DNA from: Bugula neritina
Taxonomy: Eukaryota > Bryozoa > Gymnolaemata > Cheilostomatida > Bugulidae
NCBI GenBank assembly: GCA_964035545.1
Contig: OZ037765.1
Coordinates: forward strand, 23,624,004-23,688,003
Direction: 5' to 3'
DNA: 64,000 nucleotides
Below are positions 38,101 to 51,500 of the stretch, piece after piece. The number at the start of each line of letters is the position of its first letter. Positions within the stretch are counted from its first letter, which is position 1. A program made the position numbers and the translations under genes. The notes under the pieces were generated by a model. The model was not told where the DNA came from and did not search any database. It saw only the letters and a program-made list of their open reading frames with translations.

Positions 38101-39690
38101 CTATGGAAGTTAACATAGCAATAATTAAAGCATTATTAAATCTATTTCACACAAATACTAAACTTCACGTTTATTTTTATTACTTATATTTTTATTATTT
38201 AAACTAAATGAGTAATGTACATTTGAATGTGATTGCGTACCTTATATTCTGAAGCTATTCTTCTAACAGCAGGTGTGGCCAACGCTTTGCCTAAGTTGTT
38301 TTCTCTTGGCAAAACCTTCTCAGATATTGGATTGGAAGGCAACTCCGATTGCAACTGCTCAGTCACCTTGGAGCCATTCACGTCATCTACCTGATCTACA
38401 GGCAAAGAATCCATACAATAATGTGTTTATATGGATAGACTAAAATAGAGCTTTCCTATCAAGTATAACAGTGAACAGCAAAATGTCTGCTAAAATGATG
38501 ACAAAACTTATTTTTATATAAATCCCATATCTTTTGGTATGGAAGCCAGCAAATACTTGAGGATACATAAAGCTCTATGTAGCAAATCTCATTTGCGAAT
38601 GTCCAGGTAAAAAATGCTAGTGTACCTGATCAAGGTATTTTATAACATACATTAAATATTGCATAAAGTTTTGGGAGTTTCAACAATAATTTTGTTTCTA
38701 TAATTGCCCATCAGGTTAACGGAATCTAAACTGATATATTTTACTTCATATTATAATATGATGCTTTTATTAACTTGATTTAGCAGCATTTATAATAACT
38801 TATAAAGTTGTTGACCTTACCCACTTCCCCTTTACTGAGCTCAATCTCAAGCAGAGGATCCCCCACTAAAGCTGTATCGTCTATGTTGTAGTGTCTTTTA
38901 GTTATTCTTCCATCATATCTACTTGTGATGGTAACGGAAGCCTTGTCACTCTGTACCTCACATATTCTATCAAACTGCTCAACATGTGTCCCCTCAACAA
39001 CAAACCTATGTGTAACATAATATTCCTTACATACGATGTCAAGCAACTGTGTAGGAGCAAAATATAATAATGCTTTTATTTTAGGAGCACAAGCCCAAGT
39101 AGGTATATGATACAATACTGATACATAATATTGAATATGTTTATTACGGAGCATATCATATATGACATACAATTACCGAAATAATAATGTTACGCAAGAA
39201 TAATTACCATTCCTTGATTACCACTTCACGAATACCCTCTCCTATGTCAGCTAGAAGAAATGGTACAACCTTGCCATGCCGCTCTATAAAATATCACCAT
39301 ATAATTTAATAATAAATAACAATTAGTATTATGGTACAAACATCAAATAGAGAATATCAATATAAACCCTACATATTAATAAAGCACTTACTCTCAGCTG
39401 TATGAAATGATCTACAGCTACTCTGATGTGGTGTAGATCTGTTGCTAATAACAAAAGGCTACAAATAATAAAATAAATCATAGGAAATTTAAATATAAAA
39501 TGCTTGCATTATCTATAGTTTAATTATTTTTTATTTTCGAGAGAAGATTTAATCTCACCTTTGTAGAGGAAAAATTAACAAATAAATGCTGAGAGCTTGC
39601 TAAAGTCTTGGAACAAAAACTAATCCTTTGCAAGCATCTATAAGACCCAAACATGTGCCTGCAGAGACCAATCGTTCGTGTGGATGACAT
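35147..39690 (-). CDS. DBT: Branched-chain ketoacid dehydrogenase E2 (dihydrolipoyl transacylase)
   Basis: DBT forms the mitochondrial core that transfers branched acyl groups from E1 to CoA in Leu, Ile and Val breakdown. Twelve exons: 39690-39559, 39458-39392, 39283-39208, 39005-38821, 38395-38241, 38100-38013, 37604-37485, 37297-37131, 36975-36901, 36336-36145, 35637-35566, 35314-35147. All phases agree and give 498 residues (human 482). Residues 1-70 form an Arg/Ser-rich, acid-poor transit peptide ([19 protein letters not shown]). The lipoyl domain follows ([16 protein letters not shown]; lipoyl Lys in [16 protein letters not shown]), then the E1/E3-binding domain ([34 protein letters not shown]), a Pro/Ala linker, and the catalytic domain ([50 protein letters not shown]). 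The active-site motif reads DHRIVEG instead of the usual DHRVIDG. Confidence 0.95.
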
Positions 39691-40930
39691 ATCTGTGTGG
39701 AAGATTTTATAAATATGCTTTTCCTATTTCTTTACAGGCAAATCATCAAACTTCCTCCCAGATTTTCCCAACCTTTAACATTAGTAATGAGAGTTAAACT
39801 GATGATGATGACAAACAACACAATGACCACTTCATGAAAATGCACTTGCCACTATCTAAAATCTAAACGCTATTAAAGGATTGCTCAATCTTAGTTTATT
39901 ACAATCACATTACAATTATGAACTATAATCTAATGTGTATCCAAACAATTGTGACTTTGCAAAGGGATATTTACCTAGAAAACAGCTTTTCAAAATTCCA
40001 ATTTTGAGGGAGGTAAAATTTTCAGCCATGAAAAAGAATAGCCTAATACGTGACGTGTGAACGCCAGTAACTATGCTGCACGTGCTAACTATAACGCTAG
40101 TATTCAAGGTTGCTGAGCACAACATTAACTAATATTGGTCAAGCAGTTACAGTGCGCTATATAGGTCAGCTTTAGTGTGCCCGTAATATTGCACAATCTG
40201 ACCTAGTTTAGATCGATCGCAGGCATTCATCCTAAAGAATGCATGTTTTTGCAATGCTTTTTTCTAATGTTTACAAGCAAAATATGGCCTAATGTTATTA
40301 CATACATGTTATTTAAAATGTCAAAAAACTATAGATTGAGATAATTCACATTTGCACTGCTATAAATATACAAATTACGAGCTGAAAGATCACATCTCAC
40401 AGTCATAGTTCTATAGTTATTCATTTGTATAGTCACGTGACCAGCAGGAATGCTGGCGCTGTTACGTCACATTTCCCAGCTCATTTCAAAATCGGCGTTT
40501 TGGCTGTTACCAATCTACACCCTCAACTTCAACTAACTTTTTCTACCTTTGGTCAAATGATTTTTGTCAATGCATGCTTAGAAAAACACAATATTATGTG
40601 TGTTTGACCTAAATGGCCATTTATTAGACAAGATAGAGCAATCCTTTAATTTGGTAAAATAAATTTACGTTTTCAAAGCCTATTGCTATGTCTATACAGT
40701 CAAATTTCGGCTTATCAACATTAGCAGTGCCAAGATTTTAATAAAAAAAAACATTGATAGTTTAATTTAGTTATGTTTGGTACGGATTTGATTGCTTCCC
40801 TACAAGTAAGGCAGGTCATGACTTGGCGAGCCATAGGGCATAGAGTAAATTAATTTCGACTAATTTCCCATTATAATTATAATGTTGTAAGACTATTGGT
40901 TGCAGTCATTGAAAGTTCTTTTATTGGTGT

Positions 40931-41430
40931 CATCCCAGATAGACATTAGGCTAAATTTCCAACTTAGACGCTTCCCAGTTAGACGCTATTTATTTATTTT
41001 GGTACAATATATCTTTTATATGCAATTTATTCAAATATTATTGAAATATATGTATCTTTAAATAAACTTGGATCAATTGCTTGTTATTTAGCACATAAAT
41101 AAATTCTTTTGATCTGCATTAACTTAGTAATTTTGCATTTTCCATACTTCTTGTTGTTTGAAAAGATATTTTGTTAATAAGTATTCATTAAAGACAATGT
41201 CTATTATTAATGTATTACTGTTTTTGCCCCACACAAATCTATGAAAATTATAACATTATTCCAGATAATTCATGTTAGCAATTATAGCTATTAGCAAATT
41301 AGCTATTTAGCAATCAATACAACAGTTATATAGGTATATGTAGGTATATTAGTATTACTATATATGGTACCAAAATAAAAAATAGCGTCCAACTGGGAAG
41401 CGTCTAAGTGGGAAGCATCTATCTGGGATG
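40931..41430. mobile_element. Foldback MITE of 500 bp
   Basis: Long inverted arms: about 40931-41006 and 41366-41430. Both outer ends read CATCCCAGATAGA going inwards. The arms then carry ACTTAGACGCTTCCCAGTT, GACGCTATTT and TTATTTTGGTAC. GCTTCCCA-(C/G)TT-GAC units repeat within the arms, twice in the right arm. The AT-rich middle has no coding capacity. A target duplication was not clear (flanks TTATTGGTGT and AAACCCTGTT). Confidence 0.85.
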
Positions 41431-41574
41431 AAACCCTGTTATTACGATCATGGTATATTGATAACTTAATTTTAGAAGTCTACATTTATTTTTAGGCCAT
41501 ATCTATTGCTATTACTATGTATTACTATTGGATATTTTTTAAATATCAATTTGAATTAAAAATAAATATACTTA

Positions 41575-42270
41575 TTAACTTATAGTTATACTAATACTAA
41601 TAGTAGGCTAATAGTAATACTTATACTTATAGTCACTCTGACTCACAAGTAGTAGTACTAGTAGTTACTGTCTATTACTCTATGACTATTAACTATGACT
41701 ATCACTATTACTATTAGTATTACTATGAGTATGACTATAACTATAACTATAAGTATCAGCATCACTATCAGTATGAGTATGTTACCATGTTTTAGTGTAT
41801 TCACTATGATTATGTCTATTGTAATACTAATTGAGTATTGAATCAGTCTCATAGTCATAATGATAGTAATACTCATACTAATAGTAATACTAATAAGTAA
41901 TAGTGATAGTCATTATAATTTATATTCAATTTCATTCATTACTCATAAGTGATTATGAGTTTTACTTTTAGTTAATCATTATGATTGGATTAATCATTAC
42001 TCATAGTCATTAGACAGTTACACTTATAATAATAGTTACTGTTAGTCTTTGACGAAATCATTGACTCATATTGATAGTTACACTATTACCATTACTATTA
42101 CTATTAGTTTTACTAATACTTAATAGTAATACTAATAGTAATAGTAATACTTATACTTATAGTCCGTCACATTGAGTTTGACATTGGATTTGACTTTGAG
42201 TATTTACTTTCAGTGTAAGTCAGTTAGTAAGTGTTACTGTTACTGTTAGTGTTAGTATTGTTATTAGTTA
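41575..42270. repeat. AGTAAT-type repeat island 4, largest
   Basis: About 700 bases of ACTAATACTAATAG, CTATTACTATTAGTATTAC, ATAGTCATAATGATAGTAAT and ACTGTTACTGTTAGTG blocks. Units drift from AGTAAT to AGTCAT to AGTGTT, so it looks like an old array with several mutated sub-arrays. Confidence 0.85.
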
Positions 42271-44037
42271 TTAGACGTTAGTAATTACTGTTGGATAATT
42301 TCAATTTTATCTTTTAATCTAACTTTTAGCACTTTAGTTTAACCAAGTTTTAAAATATATTTTACTTTTAATATATTTTGATTATTTAATATAAATACTT
42401 TGATATGCAAGACATATTTCATGCTGAATTTGATATTATAATTATGAAGTTCAAATTTCTGCATTTTTAATAACCGTTTCCGCACAATAATGATATATGT
42501 TATAATAATAATATTATTATAACGAATTGCCACAGGGCTTAAGTTACAATTCCAGTAGACACTGTTAACCAACGTTCATAGTAGTTATCCCACCTAAGTT
42601 AAAAAGACAACTCCACGTACTTAATAGCTGAGGATTTATATTACTTATCAGCTGTATTTTCAAAATATGAAGGTCATATAGTAATGAGCTATTAGAGAAA
42701 GAATGGGATCTAAATATTCTTTGAAATCTAAAGAATAAGTGTATAAATTGGGTATAAACTATACCCAATTCATACATCTATCCTAGTCAATTTAAGCTTT
42801 AGTATTCAGGCTTGTATTTAAAAATTGCTGTCATAATATTGTGATTCATCACTATCACCAGTGAACAAAAGTAACACTTTCACTTATCCTTCATGGTAAA
42901 AGCAAAACATAGAACATGCATGCTGATGTTTTTATCTTCAAAACATACAGTGTTGATGCATTTTCAACACTTAAAATTGCTCTTCGTTGCTCGAGAGAAT
43001 AATTTACAATATTAATATAATCAACCGCAACAAGATTGTAGATCATAATTGTACATATAATTATATATAACCCATTACCTATATCAGTAACAGCAGCTGG
43101 CCAAGCTTATCATAGTAGTGCTAAGCTAAACCTGTTGAATAGCAGTTTAACTTTAAGTAACTTGCATATTTTAGGTCTGAAGGTTTTCAGCTGAATATCA
43201 GGGATTTTTTTTTAACAAAGTAGATCAACACACCATTACTTTTCAACCAAATCTTTGATTTGCTTGAGCATATTGACTGCATTAATGATGCAATACTTCA
43301 TTATTACATTTGTATATAAGAATTTTGCTTATACATTCTGGGCATGGAGAAGCCAGCTGGTGATAAGACTTTCCTTAGAACCAAAAGTTAAATTTATTGG
43401 CATTAAGTGTAAAATAGTTAGTTTTAGAGATCTGGAAGATCTTGCCAGCTCAGTTTAAAGTAGTTGCACTCTTGGAACCCAAAACTATAAACTATCACAT
43501 TATGTTATGTGACTTGAACCGCTCGCTGTTCAAGCACTCTACTGATTGCAAGCAATTAGTATATTATTAAAATTAGAACTCAGGTATGTATGGAAGAAAC
43601 AGCAAATACTTTATATTGATAATTATTATGATGAACCAATTTGTTAGGTGTGTATCTTTACATAGAATTGATGGGGAGCAAGTACTTGTCTTGAAATAAA
43701 ATACATTCAGAACTGAAATTGCTAGCTGCCTGTTGAAACATATGGTACAGGTTTGAAAACGAAGATGCAATATTACTGTAGTCCATGATCATTTGAAGCA
43801 AAAATATTGAAGGAGCAAGATGGGTCTATTTCCCAACAAAACAAAAGTAATTTGCTATTTTGAAGCACTATCCGCTTTGTAAAGATACCAAATGAATTTT
43901 ATAATAATTTAGTACTAATTTAGTATCTAGTCCTTGTAATTTGGCATACCAAACCAATATTTATCAAGAGCAGATAAAAATTATGAAACCATTCTAGCCA
44001 AGATTTGAAAGCTAGAGCTTATCTAAAATACCAAATA

Positions 44038-44924
44038 CAGTCATTTGCAAAAGTTTACGACCACCTTTCAAACTTCGTTGTTTTCACAACGATGCCTAAT
44101 CACATGAGATGACGATATTTGCCCTATGCACAACCATCAAACTATTATCCTGGGCTAATAATGCATGATTTTGTCTAATGAGATCATGTTTTATAGAAAA
44201 CTTTACATTCCTTGCTGTAAGATATTGTTTGTTAATTCCGTAAGGAACATCTGCAAAAATGAAAAATAGGGAAGAAATGTTAACTGTCTTCCACAAAAAT
44301 AGCTCAAATTGTAGCATTCAAAGAGAAGGCCATTCAGAAAGACATTTGGCAGCAAAACTTAACAATAGCAAATCAATTCCTAATCAGGCTACTATGTGGT
44401 ACCAGGAAACATCAGCATGCAAAGATGGTTGGGAGAGCCATATTGGTGACGGGTATAGTTGGACTTTATTTCTATGAAAAAAATGGACTTAAAAATTTGA
44501 GAGAAACTCAAAAATTGCTAGAAAACAAATTGGATTTACAGCCCTGACCTGAACTCCATTGAAAGTTTGTGGATTGTTCTCAAAAATAGGACAGCAGAAA
44601 CACAACCTGGAAGCCATGAAGCAGTGAAAGAAGCCATCAAGACAACATAGATTTAGGATATGTCTCAAGAATGTTGCAAAACGCTAATCGAGAGTATGCC
44701 TAGGGGCCTGGATGCCGCGATAAAAAATAATGGTCGTCATATCAAATATTAAACTTTCGTGACAAAATAGCTCTTTCCTGAATCCCATACATAGTACACA
44801 AAAACTCAATAATAAATGTTTAAATACTAAATAAAAGAGCAATCAACATAATAATAATGTAACTTCTAATTGGTGTAACGGGCATTACCAAACAAAGGTG
44901 GTCTTAAACTTTTGCAAATGACTG
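44038..44924 (+). mobile_element. Tc1/mariner-like element, internally deleted, 887 bp
   Basis: Terminal inverted repeats of 31 bases differ at one position (left 44038-44068, starting CAGTCATTTGCAAAAGTTTA; right 44894-44924). TA dinucleotides flank both ends (44036-44037 and 44925-44926), the Tc1/mariner target duplication. Around 44545-44600 a frame reads PDLNSIESLWIVLKNR, the Tc1 transposase block PDLNPIE-LW-LK that contains the catalytic Glu of DD34E. Autonomous Tc1 elements are longer and the frame here is broken, so this copy is non-autonomous. Confidence 0.88.
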
Positions 44925-45009
44925 TATATCCAACTCTGAAAGTAAACTTAGTTTAAACTGTTATATATAAGCGACCAGGCAATAACTGAGCACTGAATAA
45001 TAAAAGCAT

Positions 45010-45015
45010 TTTATT
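45010..45015 (-). terminator. Candidate USP24 poly(A) signal
   Basis: AATAAA on the minus strand about 550 bases after the USP24 stop, just beyond the end of the Tc1-like element. It is a plausible 3' end but not the only possibility. Confidence 0.3.
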
Positions 45016-45567
45016 ACATTGATTGACTTAAAAGCTACCAAAAGTATTCTTTACAAGTATTCTATTACAGGGTGATTCATGCATACCTCTCAACAGGATG
45101 AAATAATGTGAATAGAAGAGAACCATTCTAAATTTCAACAATAAATGTAATCTTTAAAATGATAAAATAATAACCCAACTGTTCAATCTAAAATGCTGTT
45201 TTTACATGCCACAAATAATTTGTGCCCATGTTATCCATAACACAGTGAATATTTAACAAAAAATCAACAGAAGCAACAAGAATTGATATTAAAAATGAAT
45301 TTATATACATTGATAAAACAAGCCTTTGGCATATAGAACACGCTTTCTGTTAAATTAATGTCTTATTTTGATTTAACTATATTATACAGGTTCAAAAGTT
45401 GAGGAAGACTCATACATTTATCTAAAACAGAGGTGATTGTGATAATAGTTGGATGAGTGTCAAAGGTTATATGCATAGATTGAGCAGTAGAATACTGTTT
45501 CTGACCAGTTTAGACCGTTGGCATATTACAAACAGTAGGCAATGATTAACTAATTGATCATTAACAA

Positions 45568-48500
45568 TCATTGATCTAAGGTAGGCTGATTCTCAACAGT
45601 TTGATCTACATTTGGAACAGTTTGTACATCATCACTGTGACTGCTGTCCACGTCCATGTCAGAAGAGCTGCCCTGGGAGCTGTTGAACATGGCAGTGGCA
45701 CGGTCCAATGTGATCTGTTAAGATAAAAGAAAAATAAGTTAAATTCCTCTCACAATTTTTCAAAATTTGAGGACATTGAAAAGTTTCAAATTATAGTTTC
45801 CAGTGCTAACTGAGAATCTAGAGCTGAAGTTAGTGTAATGTTCATGCATTAATGCAGCACCACATAAAAAGCAGACACAAATAGAAATCATAAACGCGAC
45901 TGTTTCACATAAAGAGTGATTAAAAACAGAACTTAAAAAGTAGGTAGAATTTTTTGGTTAAAAACTAAATGCCAATATTGAAACAAACAAAATATCAGTG
46001 TTACATTATATTTTATTTCTGGTCAGTAGAGTTGAGCAATTTTGAGTGCTATTCTCGTGAATGGAAGTTAAGTATAATTTACTGAAAATGAAACATAACT
46101 TTGTTCAACAGAAATTCAGTTCCTCAATCAATTTACTGCTCGCACTTCGAAGTAAATCACTCTAGTCACAGGATATTCACATGGCAGTGTATTGCTCAAC
46201 TCTCGGAGTAGAATGTTTAGTTTTAGGCTTTTTATTGTTTTGAAAATTAGGAAACCACAAGAATATAACTTCAAAATTAATTCAATAAAATAAATTTAAC
46301 AGTTTCTGGTCAAAAGAGAGCTAGCAAAATGAAGTATAACTATTAAATTCTACATTACATAGTACATAGTCTAGTAGCAATCAGTACACATACCTGAGCA
46401 CTAGTAGTCCGTTGAAAGTTCTTGGAAAGTGAATCTTCATTAGAACTAGTAGCTGTGTGAGATAGCAGACTCTGCTTCTGCATCTTCCTCTTCAGCCAGT
46501 TGACACACCACTGCCACTTGGAAGCGCATCTGAAGACAACATAAGGGTTGCGTTATTACATTGTATTTTTGATAGGGTGATTGTTTCTATAACTTAGCAG
46601 CGGTAAAACCCAACTTACCTTAATAGAAACTGTGACTTACCTTAGTAGATATTGTGAGTTACCCTAATAAATACTGTGACTTACCTTAATAAATACTTTG
46701 ACTTACCTTAATAAATATTGTGACTTACCCTAGCAGATACTGCGCTACCACATTAGACTTATTACTGGCACTCGTAAGTAGCTTGATGAGTTGATAAGAT
46801 TTCTGCGAGTCAGAAATCTGCGAGTCCTGAATTATCTTGAGAATACCACTGTTTGGTTCGTCCACCAGCTCTTCCAACCTCACTGTCTGGGACTGATCGG
46901 GTAACACCTGTCAACATGCAGAAGAATGAAAAACCTTCCTCACCATTAGTCTGTTAAATGTTCTTATAGCAGAATAAACTTGCATAATGATAAAATCAGA
47001 GTGTATCGATGTAAGCGATGGACAATCTAAGTCATTTAGGGGCAGTAGCGGAGAAATTGAGATATAGTCTAAGTTGCTTAATTTTTTATTGAATTTTCGT
47101 CTGGGATGCGGGTTGAAACTTCTTTTGCTACGATTCTAATCTAGAACACAAACTTTTCTCAATTTCTCCATTACTGCACCTACCTCATACAAGTCACATC
47201 TAACACATGTGTTTATTAACATTTAAATCAGCGATCACTGGGCCTTTATAATATAGAGAGCAGTGAAGTAGAGAGAGGGAAGTATGGAGATGAAGGTAAA
47301 GATATTAAACATTACCGAGTAGTAATTGTTACTCACTAGTAATTGGACGGTCAGCTTGGTGATACCTCTCAGCTCATTACCAGGAGATGTGTCAATCTGA
47401 TATCTAATCTGATGAATGAGAGAGTCACTGAAGTGCGGCAGGTTGTAGGCAATGTATACGAGAGCGTCTACTACCACCAGCACTGTGCTACTATCCATCT
47501 CCTTGAGAGCTATCAGAGCCTCTCTGATGAGGAAGTCACAATAAAAAGGTGAGAGCACGTGTTTAATCTCCTCGTTTATGCCAATGAGTGGGTTGGGGTG
47601 AAGCTTTATGTGTGGAAAGTCACTGTTTTGCAACAGTTCATTGTCTAGAAAGTAATGTTAAATTATAATAACAGGTGCATTGATGTACCAACAGCAACAA
47701 TCACCAGTTAAAGCTTATACAGACACTAGCAAATACTGCATGACTTGGTGCATAAAAATAAATACTAACACACTGTATAATGTATTATAAAAATTAACAG
47801 TGCAGAGCCACCTAGTGGTAGCAATACTCTAGCAACATATACACACTCTGTGAAACAACACATTATAATAGAAGATTCTGACTAGCATGTAGAAATGTTG
47901 AGAACATACTCGAGGGTGACAAGAAGTCAACATGTAGGAGAAGAACAGCTAAAGTACATTGCAAGGGTCCGAACTCTCTTGATTGCAAGGGAGAAAACCT
48001 TCTCGGAAGATTGTCCTGCAATAGCAAAGCAATACAAGAATTCTTATGCCGAGCTTAATTTAAAATATTGAGTACACAAATGATCAACAAAGTATACATC
48101 TCATAGAACATGTCTAACGTATGGTACAATTTATACAGCCTACACACATATGGAAGTATAAAAAACGATCAATTCTTTATGATATAAATAGACAAAACAA
48201 TATAGCTACAAATGTTTCATAATGGTAAAGGCAAAACTGTTAGCAGAAAAAGAAACAAAGAATTCCAACTTACTAGTGTGCTGTCTTCACCAAGTTTACC
48301 AATTAGAAAATTAGCAAATTGGAAAGTGACGCCTTGAGTGATGAGATGATCAACTGCCAAGTCCGACTACAAAATAATGTATTGCTTCTCACTATATACA
48401 TAACATGGATAACAACTGCATATACAACGTGCACTACTTTAGAACACATGGGCGTAGTGAAACCACAGCAACATTGGCCTGTAGAGTATATACTATATCA

Positions 48501-51500
48501 CTCACCATTTTACTGTATCTGTAGAAGAATAAGAAGTACTCATGAGAGTTTTTACTATGCTCAATCACCTCTCTGTTGAGTAGAGATAGAAGAGCCTCTA
48601 GTAAGCTATCCAACCCTGTCAGTGGCTGCAAGTGTAGTCATGTAATATCAACTTGGTAGTGAAATGAATTGTTGGTAAGCACAATATTTAAAATACATAA
48701 TTACAGCAATAATTTCAATACAACATAACAACAAGCATTGCTTTTTAATACTCTACTCTTCCATATGATCAAATTTTAACAAGTAATTGGTCTTTAAAAT
48801 TGAAGTACAAAAAAACACTTGTTATAAATACAAGCTAACTTATATTTTGACAATCATGCATTCATACCAAAAAAACCACATGCACACGTATACAGATACA
48901 CCCACTTGCAATTACTGTAATAAGGACATAATCAGAATAGAGATGTACCTGGTGGTGCTGCTGCAAGTAATACATGTACTCCTCAGTAGCACACCTCAAT
49001 AGTCTCAAGAAGAAGTCTCGGATATCTTTAATACAGCAAGTCAACAGAAAAGGCCTAAAAAATTTTAGCCAAAAGACTTTGTAGCCGGCTAAAGCAGACA
49101 AGTTACAGAGATATGGGTCATCTCATTTAAATCAGTACACACCGAGAGTTTTATAAACTCATGTCAGTCTATAGTCACTATCTCTGTGAAAACCCTAATG
49201 GAAAAGGTTTTGTGTTAAAGCGGGCTAGAGACTTTTATATCCAAAATTATTTATTTTTATATTAAACACAAATTGGTCTTTAGCTCAATATGCATTCTAT
49301 AGATATACTAGATACAATTTGATATGTATATATGGGTTGACATAACGCACACAATATAGGCATGAACATCATCTGTTATGTAGTCAATAAACCACTCTAG
49401 CGCTTCTGGGCATTTCTGGAATGACATCTTGAACCAAGTGTACCAATCTTGCATGTCTTTCCTAAACATGAGAAATATAGAGAAAGTTAAGATAAGAATA
49501 TACTTTGTCTTAAATAATATAGAAAATAGAAACAAATCACTTTTTAGGAAACATAACTAGTGTATATTTAAGGTTTGCAAAAAATTTTAATTTAAAAACA
49601 TTTATTTCTGAATCTATAAATATATTTGCAATATTCTAACAATATTCCCAATTAATTTAGGAATAAACTGGGGAAACATGAAGGACAGTACTAAGAGTCA
49701 AAAGTCGAAGATGGGTTTGTTCTTATAACCTAAAGCTCAGATATCTGAAGCAAATAGAAGCTCATGGCAAAATAAAGCAGTATTAGAAAAACAATTTGAG
49801 AAAAGATTTTGGTCATAGAAAATACGACACGGCAAATGCCAGTAGGTTGAGCACTGAGAGGTGTGTATAAACAACTAAATTACCTCAAAACTTCCTTGGT
49901 TCTCAGGTAGGTGTTGAGAATAAACTTGAGAGCAGTCTCTACTTGAAGTTTCATAGAGTTGACATCATCGGATTGTATAGAAACAACATCTCTAACAAAT
50001 GTGAAGTATTGGGGACTATAGACTATCCTGTTACGTAGAAACTGTAGGTTGCTCACTCTAACGCTTTGCTGCACTCTACCAGATATCTTACTGGAAAATA
50101 TCCCCTAAAAGTAGACATACTGATGTAGGAATGGCTACAGAATTAGAACTAAAAGTAAAAGATAAAGTCAAGACAGGGCAGGTCTTGAACTTATGCTAAC
50201 ATACCTGCTGTTCTCCTTTGTTCACCAAGTCGCTCAGCTCGGACAAGCTATCCTTTCGAGCCGAGCTGTCTGAAGACATTCGAATCTTTTGGAATCGACT
50301 AGACCTTCTGTTACCAGCAATTCTAGGAGTAGAGATCCGCTCATAGAAAAGGAGGTAGGCGTTCCAGTATCTTATCCGATCTTCTGGTAGTCTAACATTG
50401 CCTGCAAATAATACCAGCTACCTTAGCTACTTGGTATGACATCACATTAAAACCTTCAAGTTAATCAATCATGGAATTAAATTACTGGAATAATATAAAA
50501 AAAGTATTCAATACATTGAAGATTGCATAAGCATTGCATCTATACCATATATAAAATATAGGGTTACATAATACACCAGAGCATACCTGTGCCATTAGTA
50601 TTCTTAACCTTGTACTTCCCACCAAAACACTCGGTGGACAGGGCCTCGTCGGTCATTTCAAACTCCTCCACTGTTGTATCATTGAACTTGAACCATTTGC
50701 CAAAAGACGTATTCGACATAACTGAGCCTCTCCTGTCTTTAATGAAGGAATAGTAATGGCCAGCGGATGCCTGTCCAGTGTGAACAACCACACCAACAAG
50801 CTCGTAACGGGCTGAGCCACCTGCGGCTGTGTATGGCCCCATATCCAGGACCAGGGGAAACTGCAACACGTGTGACACACACCAGGTCTAAGATACTTTA
50901 TCCACATTAATCTACAAGTCATCTACTAAGCTCATGTATATTGAGAATCTAAGCCAAACATAACATAGTCAGCTACTGTCATTACACATGTATTAAAATG
51001 TCTAGATTTTCCAGATCACAACAAATATTGCTAGTAAACAAATATGGTGGTGGTAGTCAATAGCAACTAGAAGATAACTATGTAAGGCAAAACTTCGTAA
51101 CCCAAAGATATATTAGAGAAAGTATACATAAGGAGGTACATAGACGGAGAGAAGTGCCTAGCACCAAGAGTGTATTTATAGTATCAGTAACAGTCTTAGC
51201 CTTGTATCTAGCATATTGCAATTCAAATGATAATAGTTTGTTACATTTTTACAAACATAATGAAAGCATAACACTGTATAGGGAACCGACATACTTTGAA
51301 ATAATCATCAAACTTCAAAGCCTTGTTGGCTTCCCAGTCAAAGCTAAATCTTTTCAGGTGAATACAGAGAACCGATGGTAGAGTTTTGATGCACATTTTC
51401 TTGACAGCATTTCTCTGTGTAACAGATATATAGACATGCAAGACAGGTGGTGACAGGTGATGACAGGTGTTGCAGAGTGCTGGTGACACATACAGTATAG

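Larger units (their letters stand above)
39691..45567. other. Intergenic region between DBT and USP24
   Basis: No gene found. The region holds the DBT promoter side, a 500-bp foldback MITE (40931-41430), a large AGTAAT-type repeat island (41575-42270), a Tc1-like element (44038-44924) and the USP24 3' UTR. The open frames in 41658-41876 and around 42339-42777 derive from low-complexity sequence. Confidence 0.65.

Noticed and set aside
41658-41876. 72-codon minus-strand open frame rich in Ile and Val
   Set aside because: Translation of the largest AGTAAT-type island, not a membrane protein gene.
46612-46740. CRISPR-like array
   Set aside because: The 22-base units abut with no spacers, in an animal intron, and contain the splice donor.
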